Position numbers and translations under genes: made by a program | DNA from: Saccoglossus kowalevskii | Taxonomy: Eukaryota > Hemichordata > Enteropneusta > Harrimaniidae | Length of the DNA: 28,535 nt | Reading direction: 5' to 3' | Assembly (NCBI RefSeq): GCF_000003605.2 | Contig: NW_003156237.1 | Span: 245,620 to 274,154, forward strand | The notes under the pieces: model-generated | Told to the model about the DNA's origin: nothing | What the model saw: the letters and a program-made list of their open reading frames with translations, nothing else | Database searches by the model: none | Shown: positions 12,771 to 28,535 of the stretch, piece by piece | How positions within the stretch are numbered: position 1 is the first letter of the stretch | Layout: each line of letters begins with the position of its first letter

Positions 12771-14930
12771 ACAGCCATATGAGCTTGGTAATCCTTAAGA
12801 AAAAAAATCACTGGTTATTTAGGTATATTTATTTCAATGTTTTGGTGATGGTGCGTCACTACAACTCAAATTGTAAAGATTAGAAATGAAGTGGTGTAAC
12901 AAGTTGCCATTTTGCTGATTTGTTGTACTTGCGAGCTGTAAACCCAAAGTAAATGTGGAAACTAGCCTTCACTGATAAAAAAAAAAGTATATGCAGATTG
13001 AATAAAGCCCTCAAACAAGAACTCTTCTGGGATATTAAGTCTGATGAAACATGCAAGTGAATTGCCCCTGATGTAGGAGGAACATTTTGTTGTGGGTAGA
13101 GTAAAAGGTCTTTATAAGATGCATATTTTGTCAACTTTATATTTTAAACTTCTCAAAGTGCAAACCCACTTGCTTTGATACTTGGTATATATGTGCCTAG
13201 AAATTCTCAGATTAGTAAATTTTGTGTTGAAACCTTAAATTCTCTATTTTGATTAATGTTGTTGTAAAATGACTTCTTGAGATTGTCTATTCCAATTGCT
13301 TATTTTATATGTAGAAAACTTAGGTTGAGCTCTCAGATTGTTGACCTCTTAAATTATGACAATTCTCTAAATTCAGTGAATTTTTTTTTATTTTAGTAAA
13401 ATGTGCTATTTTCTACTGTGTATAATGTATACAATGGAGCTATATTAGTTGACAGGCTGCTTGTTTAGCATTTGTGTAATGAAATTGTGGCCGGTTCACC
13501 CTATTATCAGTGTCAAAATGATTCGTTGCTTGGAAGCAAACTGTTATTCGTATAGTTTTGTAGTCTAGAAAAAAAACAAATTCAACCTAACTACATGCCT
13601 GAACAAGCAAATGAACATGTTGCATGTCTTCAGAACTACACTGGTAGCCCAAAATTAATTTTGCCTTGGGGTCAAATTTCTCGGTAATGAAAAAATATCA
13701 AAATTCAAATAGTAACTTCGTGCACATACTCAAGCTTTGTATTCCAAAATTTGTGGGAGATTCATTTTTGGTGCGAAGCTAACACTGGAAATTAGACATG
13801 CACGCACAAAAGTGATTTTAAGGGCAATCCTAGTGGAGTGGATCGCCAAAACCTTACATGTGGCCGCAGATAGTTTCATCTTTATGGTTAAGTTCAAAAT
13901 GGCTGACTCGTGGTCTTTTTGTTACGAAGAATGCAGTTCCTGATTTACATTTTGGACGATCCTGGACCTATTTACTGTAAACACACGAATTATTCAATGG
14001 GTTTTAATTTTGTCAATTGGTAAAGTCTTCTAAATTAAATCTATGTGAACATGTCAAATAGCAATAAAACTCTTGTTTCTTCAATAAATTTGTGGAAATT
14101 AAAACGTGAATATGCTCAAAAAAGTAAAATTAAATGTCTATGAAAATGAATGGATTTACCATATTTCAAATTTTGTGTGTCCAACACGTCTGACAAAAGC
14201 ATATACATTTTCGTCACCATCCAAATGGCTGACTGGCGGCCATCTTGTTTAAATTAATACATAGCCATATATCTTGTACATCACTTATCCTGCCAGCTCC
14301 ATGTACTTTTACATTGACTTGACTAGATAAACAAAATTTCATACATTTTGCCCCTTTGATTGAACCAAGGACTATATCACCGAAAATTCCTTGTTTTGAA
14401 CAGTTTTTAAAACTGATATGCATGTATTGTTTCAGTGCTTTTTCTCCTAAAACTGAATAACATCTAGAATTTTTAAAAATTTCTGTGTTCAATGACGGTT
14501 TACTTTTCAAATGTGTGTATTTCTTGAATATACTATGTAAGAAGATTAAAGGTTTATGTAAATTCTAGTGGGCAGAATTATTCAGTATTTAGTTGAAATA
14601 GAAACCTGTTCACTATGCAAACTAATTAACGCCTCCAGTTGAAAGAATAATGGCTGTGACATGTGCGCGAGTAATCGTAAATTTGGCGTACAATCAGTAA
14701 TTTGTGTAGTTGTCGGAGGTGTTTATTGTAGGCTGATTAGTAATGTTTTGAACGCCTTGTTGTAAATCCATTGTATACAAGTTGGGACGTTTAAGGGCAA
14801 GGCCAAGATTTGTCTGAATTCAAAGTTTGTAAAATTAGATCAACAATTATAATCTAACCCTGAAGTAGGGTTGCCCCCCCCCCCTTCCCCAACATCTCTC
14901 AATAGTTGCACTCGGTTCACATGAGGTCGC
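12771..14930. other. Intergenic sequence, probable old repeats, no gene seen
   Basis: Stops are frequent on both strands. AAAATGGCTGACT at about 13898 and, reversed, AGTCAGCCATTTGG near 14220 belong to the AT-rich dispersed sequences containing 'AAnATGGC' that are common in these genomes, so frames at 13737-13943 and 14214-14510 are not called. An 11-base poly-C run is at 14874-14884. Confidence 0.45.
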
Positions 14931-14932
14931 TT

Positions 14933-15232
14933 TTAACTACCGTTTAGATACAATCTACTGATTGCATATACTAAATAATGCCATGAACTCCGGCGCACAG
15001 GAATTGTCTGCCACGTTACAACATAATCGTCACAGCTTTGGCAGGGCACATTCATCTTCATCCACAAAATCGGATTCACCTTTGATCTATACCACAATCC
15101 TTCGCATCTGATCTTATATGGTTCTTGTATGTGAACCAATGTGACGGTCACCGTCGTCTTGCAATCAACCATGATTTGAACAGTATTTGTGGATTTAAAA
15201 AATGTTGACTTATTTAAATCATTGACTGCCAT
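14933..15232 (-). CDS. Uncharacterised short ORF, 99 aa (doubtful)
   Basis: ATG at 15232 in the context AGAGATGG opens a 99-codon frame ending at 14933. It has no signal peptide, membrane segment or motif I recognise. It contains five Cys and several alternating hydrophobic stretches (VQIMVDCKTTVTVTLVHI) that could form beta strands. No neighbouring exon or promoter supports it. It may be a single-exon lineage-specific gene, a fragment of a repeat, or chance. Confidence 0.2.
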   Translation of the reverse strand: MAVNDLNKSTFFKSTNTVQIMVDCKTTVTVTLVHIQEPYKIRCEGLWYRSKVNPILWMKMNVPCQSCDDYVVTWQTIPVRRSSWHYLVYAISRLYLNGS

Positions 15233-15688
15233 CTCTGACTAGTGGACTGAAGTCATGTACATGACTCGTGGAAAACATCGACTGTTTTTTATTATTTAGT
15301 GTAATTTTATCTGACAATAACTTTTTGAGCATTTTAATACAAATAACGTTTTTTTTTTTCAAGCATAAGACGTACATGTATTTATTTAAAAAACACACAA
15401 AGTTAGGCGTACATATAACTAGATTCAGAATGCATGTGCATTAGAGATTATCAGTATTTTCCCTGAACAGAAACTGCAAGTTGCTGTCAAAAATAGGTTT
15501 TACATTATGAAAAATCATTTTGTTTTGGAATGTTCGCTCCGCTGTAAACAAAGATGAAACAGTGGAGCTGTTCATATTACTGACTTTAATATCATCCTTC
15601 AGTAACTAAAACACACGACCATGTACATTTTGAGTGAATTGTTAATCTTTACTTTTGGACACACAAACGGGAGGTGTCACACCGATTA

Positions 15689-15701
15689 CCCCCCCCCCCC
15701 C
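15689..15701. repeat. Poly-C run
   Basis: Thirteen consecutive C residues. It lies in an open frame (15655-15888) which it makes unreliable, since the run length is prone to both mutation and assembly error. Confidence 0.8.
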
Positions 15702-16133
15702 TGTATATGCGTGTCTGTCAAATTTTGTTGCACCAATATATAGACCACTGGGCAAGGCTGTAGAAAGCCAAAATCAGTTGGTCGGGCCATCTATCGTAGG
15801 CCAGAGGCGTATGATGACGTGGGCCGAAGGACAGAAGTGGCCAGTACGGTTCCTACGGCCTTGCTGGGTGGGTTGGAATGCAATGTAGTGCACAGATACA
15901 ATTTTGTTACTAACTAATCTGTGCATAGTATTAATATACTTTGTACAACAATCTGTTTTAACATGCTCCTCCTATATGTCACACACTGTACCTTAGTGCA
16001 CTTGAATACTGAATCTTGAAAATTGTCACGTGAACCTTGCTTAATAAATTCTCTCTACAACAATACTAGCGTCTCCACAATTGTTATTATACAATTTTAC
16101 AAGTTCAATAACTTCAGCAGGTATATCGCGTAT

Positions 16134-16344
16134 TCAGTCTATAGGATTAGAATTTACCGTTTTTACCTTGCCCGTACCATCAAAGATGGAAGGGAAAGGT
16201 ATATTAAGGGAAAGATTTTGTCCGGCGTTGTTGTCGTCGTTAATAATTGTTATTGTGTGCATGATAACTTTACTAATTCTATTCCAAACTTGGTCACCTT
16301 GTTCATCAGTATAAAGTCTTCCCTGAGTTTGAACAACAGATGTT
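16134..16344 (-). pseudogene. Candidate minus-strand exon with an in-frame TGA, product unknown
   Basis: A long pyrimidine-rich tract ending CATACAG precedes 16344. The frame entered in phase 2 reads about 70 codons (TSVVQTQGRLYTDEQGDQVW, then NRISKVIMHTITIINDD and NIPFPSIFDGTGK) to a TGA at 16136-16134. The same frame then stays open for 30 more codons (IRDIPAEVIELVKLY) to TAA at 16043-16041. This suggests one ancestral coding sequence broken by a stop. Alternatively the exon ends at the donor AAG|GTAAAA, exon edge 16167. I do not recognise the protein. Mobile or other inserted origin is possible. Confidence 0.35.
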
Positions 16345-16727
16345 CTGTATGAAAATATGCAAAAATTGAGAAAAACTGATAAAATATTTCGACTGTTTCT
16401 ACTTGACTGATCACTGGTGATACACATCAAAGGTCACTGATCTCAGTGGAAATATGCATTGTTGTATGTGTTCAATGAAGCAAATGATTTATCTTGTAAT
16501 AATATCCTTGGTAATGTATCTCAGAATCCCTTACTGGGTTTCAAAACCAACTCATGGAGAGATTGCACAGTCTGATACACATTTGCAAACCTACCAATAA
16601 ATCTTTACAGAAAACAAGATGTCAGAAAATCAATATAAGCACTCCTATGAACTGGGTGCCAAACTTTGATCAAGATCTGAAGCTAATAGAAAATCTGTTT
16701 AGTTCAAAGTTATCAAATAAAAAACAT

Positions 16728-16880
16728 NNNNNNNNNNNNNNNNNNNNNNNNNNNNNNNNNNNNNNNNNNNNNNNNNNNNNNNNNNNNNNNNNNNNNNNNN
16801 NNNNNNNNNNNNNNNNNNNNNNNNNNNNNNNNNNNNNNNNNNNNNNNNNNNNNNNNNNNNNNNNNNNNNNNNNNNNNNNN
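16728..16880. other. Assembly gap (153 N)
   Basis: A run of 153 undetermined bases. Any open frame crossing it is meaningless. Confidence 0.99.
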
Positions 16881-17585
16881 TTTGCATACAAAGCAGAGCT
16901 TGCAACATGATAGCTATTCATAAAGGGTGTTTTTTTTTTTTTACTTTTCATATAATACAGTAGTCACACAATGAGGCAGTTCATATTTGTCTCAGTGAAT
17001 CATTAATTTTTGACAGACACCTGTACAAAATACTTGGACAAAAGCCAGCTAAGATTTTCTGTTATCTTGCATGTTTTATGAATCTATTCACGTCTAAATG
17101 CAGCACTTTTTTTTTTGCAATGAGGCATTTGTTTTTATACTAAAATATCTGAATTACTTTGAATAAAGCTGGAAATTATGTCCCTTAAAATAATTAAACA
17201 AATAAGGCACAAATGTTTTTGTAAGATATTTACATCTTTAAAGGACATTCGGTAGACTGATTCCCCACTGTTAGTTCAACCCCAACACTTTTTTGTATTC
17301 AAAATTAATTATGACAATGTATATTTATATTGAAACAAACTATGTTAAAGGGAATTATATTATATAACAAAGGGCAAGGTCACCAGAGTTCAACTATGTT
17401 TTACCATTCAGTATTATAGAGGTCTCACAGAAATGATTCACAACTATTTCTCGCCTATCATAGCAATAAAGCTATATCTCTTGGCGGGTGCAAGAATTGT
17501 AAATGATTGAGCTCTCGGACAAACCTTGACCCCAAATTTGAAATAAATTTTAGAATAACCTCAACTAATAGTAGGTTAGAGTGAA

Positions 17586-17595
17586 AGCGCCACCA
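17586..17595 (-). promoter_or_regulatory. CTCF-like motif
   Basis: TGGTGGCGCT on the minus strand differs from the CTCF-like core at 7783-7792 only in the first base. Listed because a second GGTGGCGCT is uncommon in AT-rich DNA; function is unproven. Confidence 0.2.
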
Positions 17596-17702
17596 ACGTA
17601 GGAGGCCTTGATAGGGCTTTTTAACTCGTCAGTTTCAAAGCACTTTGAAAAAATGGAGGCCCGAAACCCCTTTAACGAATAGAATGAATACTCAATCGAA
17701 AG

Positions 17703-18162
17703 ATGAAATTTCTTTCTGTAGATTCTGCAGTGAAAGAAAATAGACTCAAATTAAGGAATACCAATATTGATAAAGCAAATGGGGTTTCGAGTGGAGTTAG
17801 GATAAACTATTTGAACTCTGCTTGCAGGCATGGCACATTCAAAACAAAGATGACAAGAAAGTTATTCCCTGAAAGTTTTCACAGCTTGATGTATTTGCAG
17901 CAGTCCAATATTACCCTTCTGGCTTCATACAAGCATTTTGTTATGAGGCTGTAACACTGCTGTGACAGTTGCAGCATCAGAGAAGGTTGTTATTACACAA
18001 AGTGAAAATGTAGGAAAAAAGTATTTGTACACAGATTTTCTACAAGATGTGGAAGAAAGTGATTTTGAGCTACATCTTGCAAAAATTCTTATGTTCAGCA
18101 CATGCTGTTATGAGTTTGTTAATAATGGGAATACAATTTCAAATAGCAGACAAAATGAGTGA
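17703..18162 (+). pseudogene. Two adjoining coding-like stretches in different frames, product unknown
   Basis: One frame runs from ATG at 17703 to TAA at 17952-17954 (83 codons). An open frame in another register follows at once, 17947 to the TGA at 18160-18162 (EKVVITQSENVGKKYLYTDF, then LQDVEESDFELHLAKI). The close succession suggests a single coding sequence broken by a frameshift, perhaps from a mobile element. I recognise no motif and no splice sites support a gene, so chance remains possible. Confidence 0.2.
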
Positions 18163-18199
18163 ATGTTTGTGGTATTTTAAGTCTATATGAGTAAAAATG

Positions 18200-19090
18200 A
18201 TGTTCCTCAGAGGTCAATACTGTGGCCATTGTCGTTTCCCCTATTCATTCGTGACATGCAGTTTCCCAAACTCCCAGCACGATAGTAATTTTGCTTATCA
18301 GGCGAGATATAATTAGGCGATGGTTAGAAGAGCATATTTGGTAAGTAAAACAGTCTTTCATGTAGTAGATTTTCAGTGGCCAAAAAAGAGCTTGTTAAAA
18401 AACAGTACTTGTATACATTATAAGCAGTGATCACACCGATGCCAATGTGAATTGCGTAACATGCTAAAAATCTATTGTGTTGATATATTTTAGCTCTACT
18501 AGAAGATGAGAAACAGTTCCAAGTGAAAAAGACTGCAAATGAAACGTAAAACAGCTTTTTGCTGAAGTGTTTAGTTTATTTATAAAATGGTGTGGACTAA
18601 TCCTACGCCAAATTAGGATACTAGTACTCAGTTTTTACAGTCAGAAATCTTATTTTACGTTTGTTAGTTTTATGTTCACGAGAGTAAAAGAGCAAAATCT
18701 GACAAACACAGTTCGTATAGTCTTCATTTATTTGGTTGATTGTTGATATGTTCTTCAAATGGCTGAAAAGACAACGAATATTTTCAGTTTACAACATCGT
18801 TTTCAGTTATGTTTTTTTCTAAATAACTTATTATTGTCAGTTTTATAAAATCAAAACCTCGCGTTTACCCAAATCAACATAAACTTAAGACTGGTAGAGC
18901 CTCTCTTGAGTAAATACGTGATCAATTCAAAGGGAAATCAAGGGTATGTAATGAGGCATAAAGATGGCAGCCAAAATTAATATGTTGATTCAATCTAAGC
19001 ATTTTTGTATCGTGGGGTGGTGTTCTGCGAAATGTGCCACTTGCGACATTCTGGGGGTAAAACTGGTTTACATCTTGAATGAAGACTGTT
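18200..19090. other. No supported gene
   Basis: Nothing convincing on the plus strand. On the minus strand a 50-codon open frame lies at about 18930-19080 after a CCCCCAG acceptor-like site. It is too short and too unlike any protein I know to call. Confidence 0.4.
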
Positions 19091-19103
19091 ATTCGTCTCA
19101 TAC

Positions 19104-19287
19104 CATGTCGGTGTCCAGAGTGGCATCCCGCAATTGACTCTCGAGCTGAACGTATAGATTGAAATGCATTGTGTATATTGCGCTCATACGCTCAATCTGT
19201 TGAACTCGACTAAGTAATAATTGCAATGTTGGCAGAGAAAGCAAACTAATACTTTGACCTTTCAGTCGGGTTATCGACAGTTCATTT
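19104..19287 (-). CDS. Candidate exon of an unidentified helical protein
   Basis: On the minus strand ATTATTTTCCCAG precedes 19287 and GTATGA follows 19104, giving a 184-base exon of 61 codons after one carried base. The peptide (SLLSLPTLQLLLSRVQQIER, then MSAIYTMHFNLYVQLESQLRD) is leucine-rich and strongly helical. The frame is also open further upstream to about 19346, so an earlier acceptor (CTATATTAG) is possible. The spacing of hydrophobic residues is compatible with a helical-bundle protein, but I recognise no family and found no convincing partner exon. A cluster of CRE-type palindromes lies 200-270 bases upstream in its direction. Confidence 0.35.
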
Positions 19288-19493
19288 CTGGGAAAATAAT
19301 TGTTATCGTTGTACATTTCATAGACAATCGTCAGTAAATGCCTCACTAATATAGGAAGTAATCACACTGATCTCATTACCAAATACATTAGCTACAAGCA
19401 TATGTAGTCTTGAAACTAATTAAATATGGAAGTACGATAAAATGGTAAGAATCGACTAAATCAACATGTTATCGTAATTACTTTTTTACGAAA

Positions 19494-19561
19494 CAAAGAC
19501 GTCTTTGATTAACGACAATAATGGAATGTCTAGTTCACATGACGTTGGCATTGACGTCAAT
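19494..19561. promoter_or_regulatory. Cluster of CRE-type palindromes
   Basis: CAAAGACGTCTTTG (19494-19507) is a perfect 14-bp palindrome around GACGTC. ATTGACGTCAAT (19550-19561) is a perfect 12-bp palindrome containing the full CRE TGACGTCA (19552-19559). A half-site GACGTT is at 19541. Two palindromic ACGT sites within 70 bases are the kind of target bound by CREB/ATF dimers. The gene served is unknown; the candidate minus-strand exon at 19104-19287 is the nearest. Confidence 0.45.
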
Positions 19562-20471
19562 GACAGACTAGACTAATGAAAAACTGTACTTTACAGATTG
19601 AATTGTTTGTCAAATATAAAATTGGCATGTGTTTTCATGTCTTCGGTACAACTATTACATTCGCCCTGGTAGAACATACTGCAGAATACACGTTTCGCAT
19701 TCACAGGTGTACCACTGGACAACATGTTTGACAACAGAACTTTGCAGTACAACTCAAATTCTTAAAAATTTTATATCGTACATATATCATTGTCACGTGA
19801 TGGTTACGCGTCATGGTGACATAACTATGTGGTAAAATAACGTACATCGGTATACATCCTTCCGTACGAAACTAATTTGTACTGGCGCGATTTCAACCTA
19901 TGAAATTATCGTTGTGAATACGCGTAGATTTGTTTGTGATTAATTTGTCGTGTATGCGGAGTTATCGATGCGTTAATCTCCGATACAATGCTGTTTTGTT
20001 CACAAAATATGAATTAATTTGACAGCCACCATTCTGAAAATTCATTCAAATTTACCAGGTCACTCAAATCCAAACTTGTTGGGCGCACTATAATATATAA
20101 AATATAATAACGTTTTGATTTCTCGGTGACCTGAAGAAGATCCTGTATGTAACGGTCTAGTTCATAGTTTTCGTGAAAATTCGAAATTCAAAGTTTCCCA
20201 TGAATTTAGACGGTTCGTGCTCGATGCATGCAATGCTTCCGTTGCTGTCTGAAAAGGCACCAGTTTACTCTTCGGAGATATTTTTTTATTCTTCAAGGTT
20301 GATATCCGTCTTTTTGGGGAAGTCTGATTTTTCGAGTTCCTTGAGCTAAATGTCGTTACTCTATTCGTAACAATATATCAATAAACAACTTCAATTATTT
20401 TGTCTTATTCCCAAATCGCGTTTCTATGATTATTTAGTGGTTGGTCAGAACACTAAGCCCCAAATGGCGGG

Positions 20472-20509
20472 TACCATATTCTAGTTACCATACCATATTC
20501 TAGTTACAT
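20472..20509. repeat. 19-bp tandem duplication
   Basis: TACCATATTCTAGTTACCA (20472-20490) is repeated at 20491-20509 with only the last two bases changed. This looks like a recent local duplication. Confidence 0.85.
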
Positions 20510-23500
20510 TACACAGTTAACAATGGATAACATGTCTTCGAATATGTGGAATCAAATCTCAATAAGTTTTGTATATAAAGCTAACGATGCATGAACCGGA
20601 ACAATATTTGTAGCGATTACGTACTTTGAAAAAATCATTGAGAAATAACCTGCCACACCCCATCAGAATAACCATATTGTCATGCTCAAACGCCCGAACA
20701 CGTGATTTTTCGCATTTGTTTAGTGAAGTGAAATTAGATTCAGGGTTCTGGTCGTAGAATCGGTAAGCATTATGTGCTAAAACAGCTGCAGATCACAATG
20801 CTCGATTATCACGTGCTTTGATTAGAAGTACGACTGTGAGAAGTCTCAGTGTCTCACCACATGAGAACATGGGAACTGTAATAAACTGTACGTCTAGCCT
20901 GTATGGAAGGGGTATCTGCTGATATTTAATGTATAAAAATAGAGGAGATGATCCCAGATTTTGCGTTAATGTAATGTATCAATGATGAAACACGGCTTTT
21001 ATTTTACATATGTAAAGACAACACTTGCACTATTTATCACTAATTATTGTGCTTTTGTGCAACTCAATGATGTAATGTTAAATGTAATACTGGACGAAGA
21101 ACAACACGTTTAAAATTTCCTTGTTCTACTGACAATAGAATGTGATGATTATCATCCGGGACTTTCAGACGTAGTGCTCGACTCAAGAATTTATTCGTCC
21201 ATGCAATATGTGAAAGAAGTACAAAACATGATCTTTCGGATACAATCCTTGAATATTGACCATTATTTATTATTTTGTGTAGTCTCTGTCCTAAAAATTT
21301 GTCTTACTTTGAATATATGTTTTCTTTACTCTCCTTGACAACCATCTTTGTCTAAATATGTTCATATTTAGAACATATTTGTTGCTTTTAACAAAGCATC
21401 CGTCTATAGATTTGACAAGTTATTGTTCAGGTTTGTACTGTTATCTATAGGTACGTGCGTAAGTATCCCACCCAAGCAAGGTGCGGATATAGAGGCTATT
21501 CTCATGTAATATTTTATTACTAGCATATTCTATTTCTAATACACCATCTGACTAATATCACACTTTTCACCTAGCACTCTGTGGTCAAACAATCACGCAC
21601 AATTCATTGAAACGTCTGTAACACACTTTCAGATTGTCCCAATCAAATGTCTATAGTTAGTTAGCTGCGTTTGTTCATTAAAAGATGTAGCAGACAAATA
21701 AATGCAGGTCCATTAACCCCCTACTGTCGATAACATTGAACGACCTTTCAATAACATCTTATATGGAACAAACTATGCAAGAATGTTCTAAACACAATGT
21801 GTTCCATATAAGTCGATGAACAACGAAACCATTTTGAACAATTTTGTGTATATTATCATATATTTCAATACCAACATTACTGCGACTTAAAATCCGCTTA
21901 GGGTTTTACTCCGTCTAAATTAAAATCTCTCAACGTATACATGTGTGCTGGCAATTATATTTTAAATTAGTTGAAGTCGATTGAACGCATCGCCTGTCAG
22001 CATGATTAATGTGTACAATATCGTGAGGAGGCTAGTTTGATATTTCTAGTAAAACGTTAAACTGCGCTGGTTTACGCCTTTCTCTGCTAAACGTATATTT
22101 AAAAAAAAAATTATATATGCCAATGAATTTATTAAAATATATTATCATATATTCCCAATGATTACATTTCATTAAAAGGGATATAATATTTCATTCTGTT
22201 TTAGAGAAATGCTCTGAACATGAATTATAAGTTATGTATGACACATTGTTTCAATGTGCTGCGGGACAAATGCAGAATATTTGGATCAATTTAGACTGGT
22301 ATTAAGTTTCCGTTGAGTAATTTATTTAAGATATTGTAAAACTGTTTTGAAATAAAATAAACTTTCAACACGTCGAGTCTGGATATACGCATGTGAATGT
22401 ATGTATGAATGTGGATACAAGGTTATAGACTAAAGTTGTATATATAGTGCACTAATTTGCAGTCTTCATTCAACTACCTCTGCAAACTTGTGAAGCGTGG
22501 AACATGTAGTAATGTTGAATCAAGATATAAGATTTATCATGTAAACGCATTTATTTCCCTCCCATGGCTGTGAGCGATGACATTCATAATAACATTCATT
22601 GGGATTTTGATGTACGGTTATAAGAATAGCTGACCGATTACTGCGACTATAACGACTGATAGTTTTGCAGCATCATGCAAAATCTCTTATGTGACATTCA
22701 TGGGTTTATGAAATGTTCCTACATTTTAAAAGTTGATATACATGTCATGCGTGAAGAAAATCTATATCTTGATATATATATATAATAATATATATATCTT
22801 GAAAGTACAAATAGTTCCCGTTAATAAATGATGCACACTATTCCCTCTTTTGAGGCAATTTGAACTGGCGCAGTATTATGAAGACATGCATGTATAGCGA
22901 ACTAACCGTGTCCCAAAACAATTGAAATGCTGATGAAGGGCTTTTTGGTTCTGAAAAAAAAAAACTCGTGCGTTTTTGAAACGCCACACGACTCCGAGTT
23001 TCACATTAATGAATTCCTTTTGGTTCCATTCGTATGTACCCGACATCAAAAGTGTACTAAAATGAATAACATTGAATTTCTTTAGTCAAAAATGTACCTA
23101 TCCCTGGGCAATTGGCCAGGGTACGAATGTGTCTCATTTCCCAATATGACTACTTAATTGCATCTTTTTCAAAAGTTCTCCATCAAATAGACACCCAACA
23201 GAGTGTCACACAATTAAATTCGGGTATCGTTTCATGTCTTTTTTGGAGAGGTTTTGATAATAAATTATATCATACGACACGCGAATTGCCACAGGGAAAA
23301 TAATTTCAACGTCAATTGTAGTTTGAAAACAAACGTCAGTATTTTCTATGGACAATTTTATCTATTAGAAAATTTAATTCAATCTACTGTATGAACGTAT
23401 TGTTGTAGATGAGGTGAATCGTATAGAAATGTTACATTGAGACGTCAGCATGTATTTACCAAAGCATCGACATTCTTGCACACCACAGGTTTTCCTCCCA
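20510..23500. other. Intergenic sequence, no gene seen
   Basis: AT-rich and poor in open frames on both strands. It contains simple AT stretches, for instance the alternating block at 22771-22798 (GATATATATATAT against ATATATATATATC) and A runs at 22101 and 22957. It probably includes the distal upstream region of the GH9 gene. Confidence 0.6.
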
Positions 23501-23535
23501 TTATTCCTGCGTTTGTGCATACTGTGACATGCAGC

Positions 23536-23542
23536 TATATAA
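23536..23542 (+). promoter_or_regulatory. TATA box of the GH9 gene
   Basis: TATATAA is 78 bases before the ATG. Transcription would start about 30 bases further on, near 23567, giving a 5' UTR of about 50 bases. A TATA promoter suits a gene expressed strongly in one tissue, such as a digestive gland; the tissue is inference. Confidence 0.6.
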
Positions 23543-23619
23543 CAGCACGGTTAACACAAAGCCCGTAGTGCTGTGTTCCGTAACATCAGTACCACTTTTT
23601 ATAAACTTGGAAGTTAGAC

Positions 23620-27842
<4,223 letters not shown>

Positions 27843-28535
27843 GTAAGTATGATCATTATTACCAAACGCTTCAGCGTGGTATTAAGAGTTTGTTTTCAGG
27901 GGTGGGTGATACCAAGGTGGGAAATGGATGCACATATGGGGTTAATTCCTTGAATTGCAATATAGAGGGTTCAGGCTGAAATACAATATATAGTGTTTTC
28001 ATGTTTCGTCTGATATTTCTGTGGTATTCTGCTGCTGTAAGTAATGCACGATTTGTTCCGAAATTCAGTATATTGTGTGTATTCCAGGGTTATTCGTTTT
28101 TTGCTGAAAACACCCCTATTTTTTAGTGGCAGAGTTTGAATAGTCTCACTCCCACTGGGAAATCTGCATTGTTGCTTGAATGTGAGTTAATTAAACACAT
28201 TTTCCAGACCGGCGAAAGAGTATGCAACAGCCAATTTTAACAGCCTGTCACGTGATTTTAGTCTGAATGTCAACATGAAGAGGCTAGTCCATTTTACGCA
28301 GGAGTAATTGGGAGTCGAATATGTGAGGAATAGTATCAACAGAGATGTGTATAGTGAAAAGTAATATCTATCCTTCATTTACATCTCTGAGCATTTCTGT
28401 TTTAGTATATTGGTTTGAAAATGTTGAACTTGCATGATTTGCAATGTGTTTTTTTAATGGGACTCCCCTATTGATCGAATCCCGGGTTTGAACGAGAACG
28501 GCACACCACGTGATTCGTTTGAATACAATGCTGAT
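27843..28535 (+). other. GH9 intron 9 (continues past the window)
   Basis: Starts with GTAAGT after the codons for RPVVH. I find no further exon resembling the GH9 C-terminal motifs before the right edge, so the next exon lies beyond 28535. Confidence 0.75.

Noticed and set aside
15655..15888. 77-codon open frame with a PPPP stretch
   Set aside because: The proline run is a 13-base poly-C tract; there is no start context and no similarity I can see.
16554..16910. Open frames crossing the run of N
   Set aside because: Most of the translation is undetermined bases. The first 58 codons are unremarkable.
28465..28495. tRNA B-box-like sequence (GATCGAATCC and, reversed, GTTCAAACCC)
   Set aside because: No A box or cloverleaf can be built at the right distance on either strand.

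Overview
The window is animal nuclear DNA. It is AT-rich, its genes are interrupted by spliceosomal GT-AG introns, it holds a decayed non-LTR retrotransposon end, several fold-back repeats and one scaffold gap (153 N, 16728-16880). The gene set fits a ciliated marine invertebrate: a ribosomal protein gene, a DRC1-like ciliary gene, a CREBZF-type bZIP and a secreted GH9 cellulase. A lophotrochozoan such as a mollusc, or an early-branching deuterostome, seems most likely, but the sequence does not settle the phylum.

Layout. 1-1730: repeats (hairpin element, foldback repeat copy 1, a 5'-truncated frameshifted LINE at about 601-1212, a 13-bp tandem array), probably lying in intron 1 of the gene that starts at 1855. 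1740-1855 (-): first coding exon of a DRC1-like gene that leaves the window on the left. 1856-2221: short shared promoter. 2222-6095 (+): RPL11, five exons, complete, 180 aa, with a GC-AG last intron. 6096-8320: intergenic, with a perfect 16-bp hairpin. 8323-9096 (+): intronless CREBZF-type bZIP gene, 257 aa. 9097-23500: long, mostly non-coding stretch with repeats, a scaffold gap, and three weak minus- or plus-strand coding traces (about 16134-16344, 17703-18162, 19104-19287). 23620 to past the right edge (+): secreted GH9 glycoside hydrolase gene. Nine exons (468 codons) are visible; the C-terminal quarter, about 130 residues, is off the edge.

The most unusual gene is the GH9. Ahead of the hydrolase domain it has a signal peptide, two duplicated acidic proline-rich exons bounded by Lys-Arg pairs, and a complete sushi/CCP domain. 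The first five visible exon junctions are all phase 1, which is the signature of assembly by exon shuffling. The four recognised genes share no obvious pathway. The only arrangement that suggests shared control is the head-to-head DRC1/RPL11 pair.
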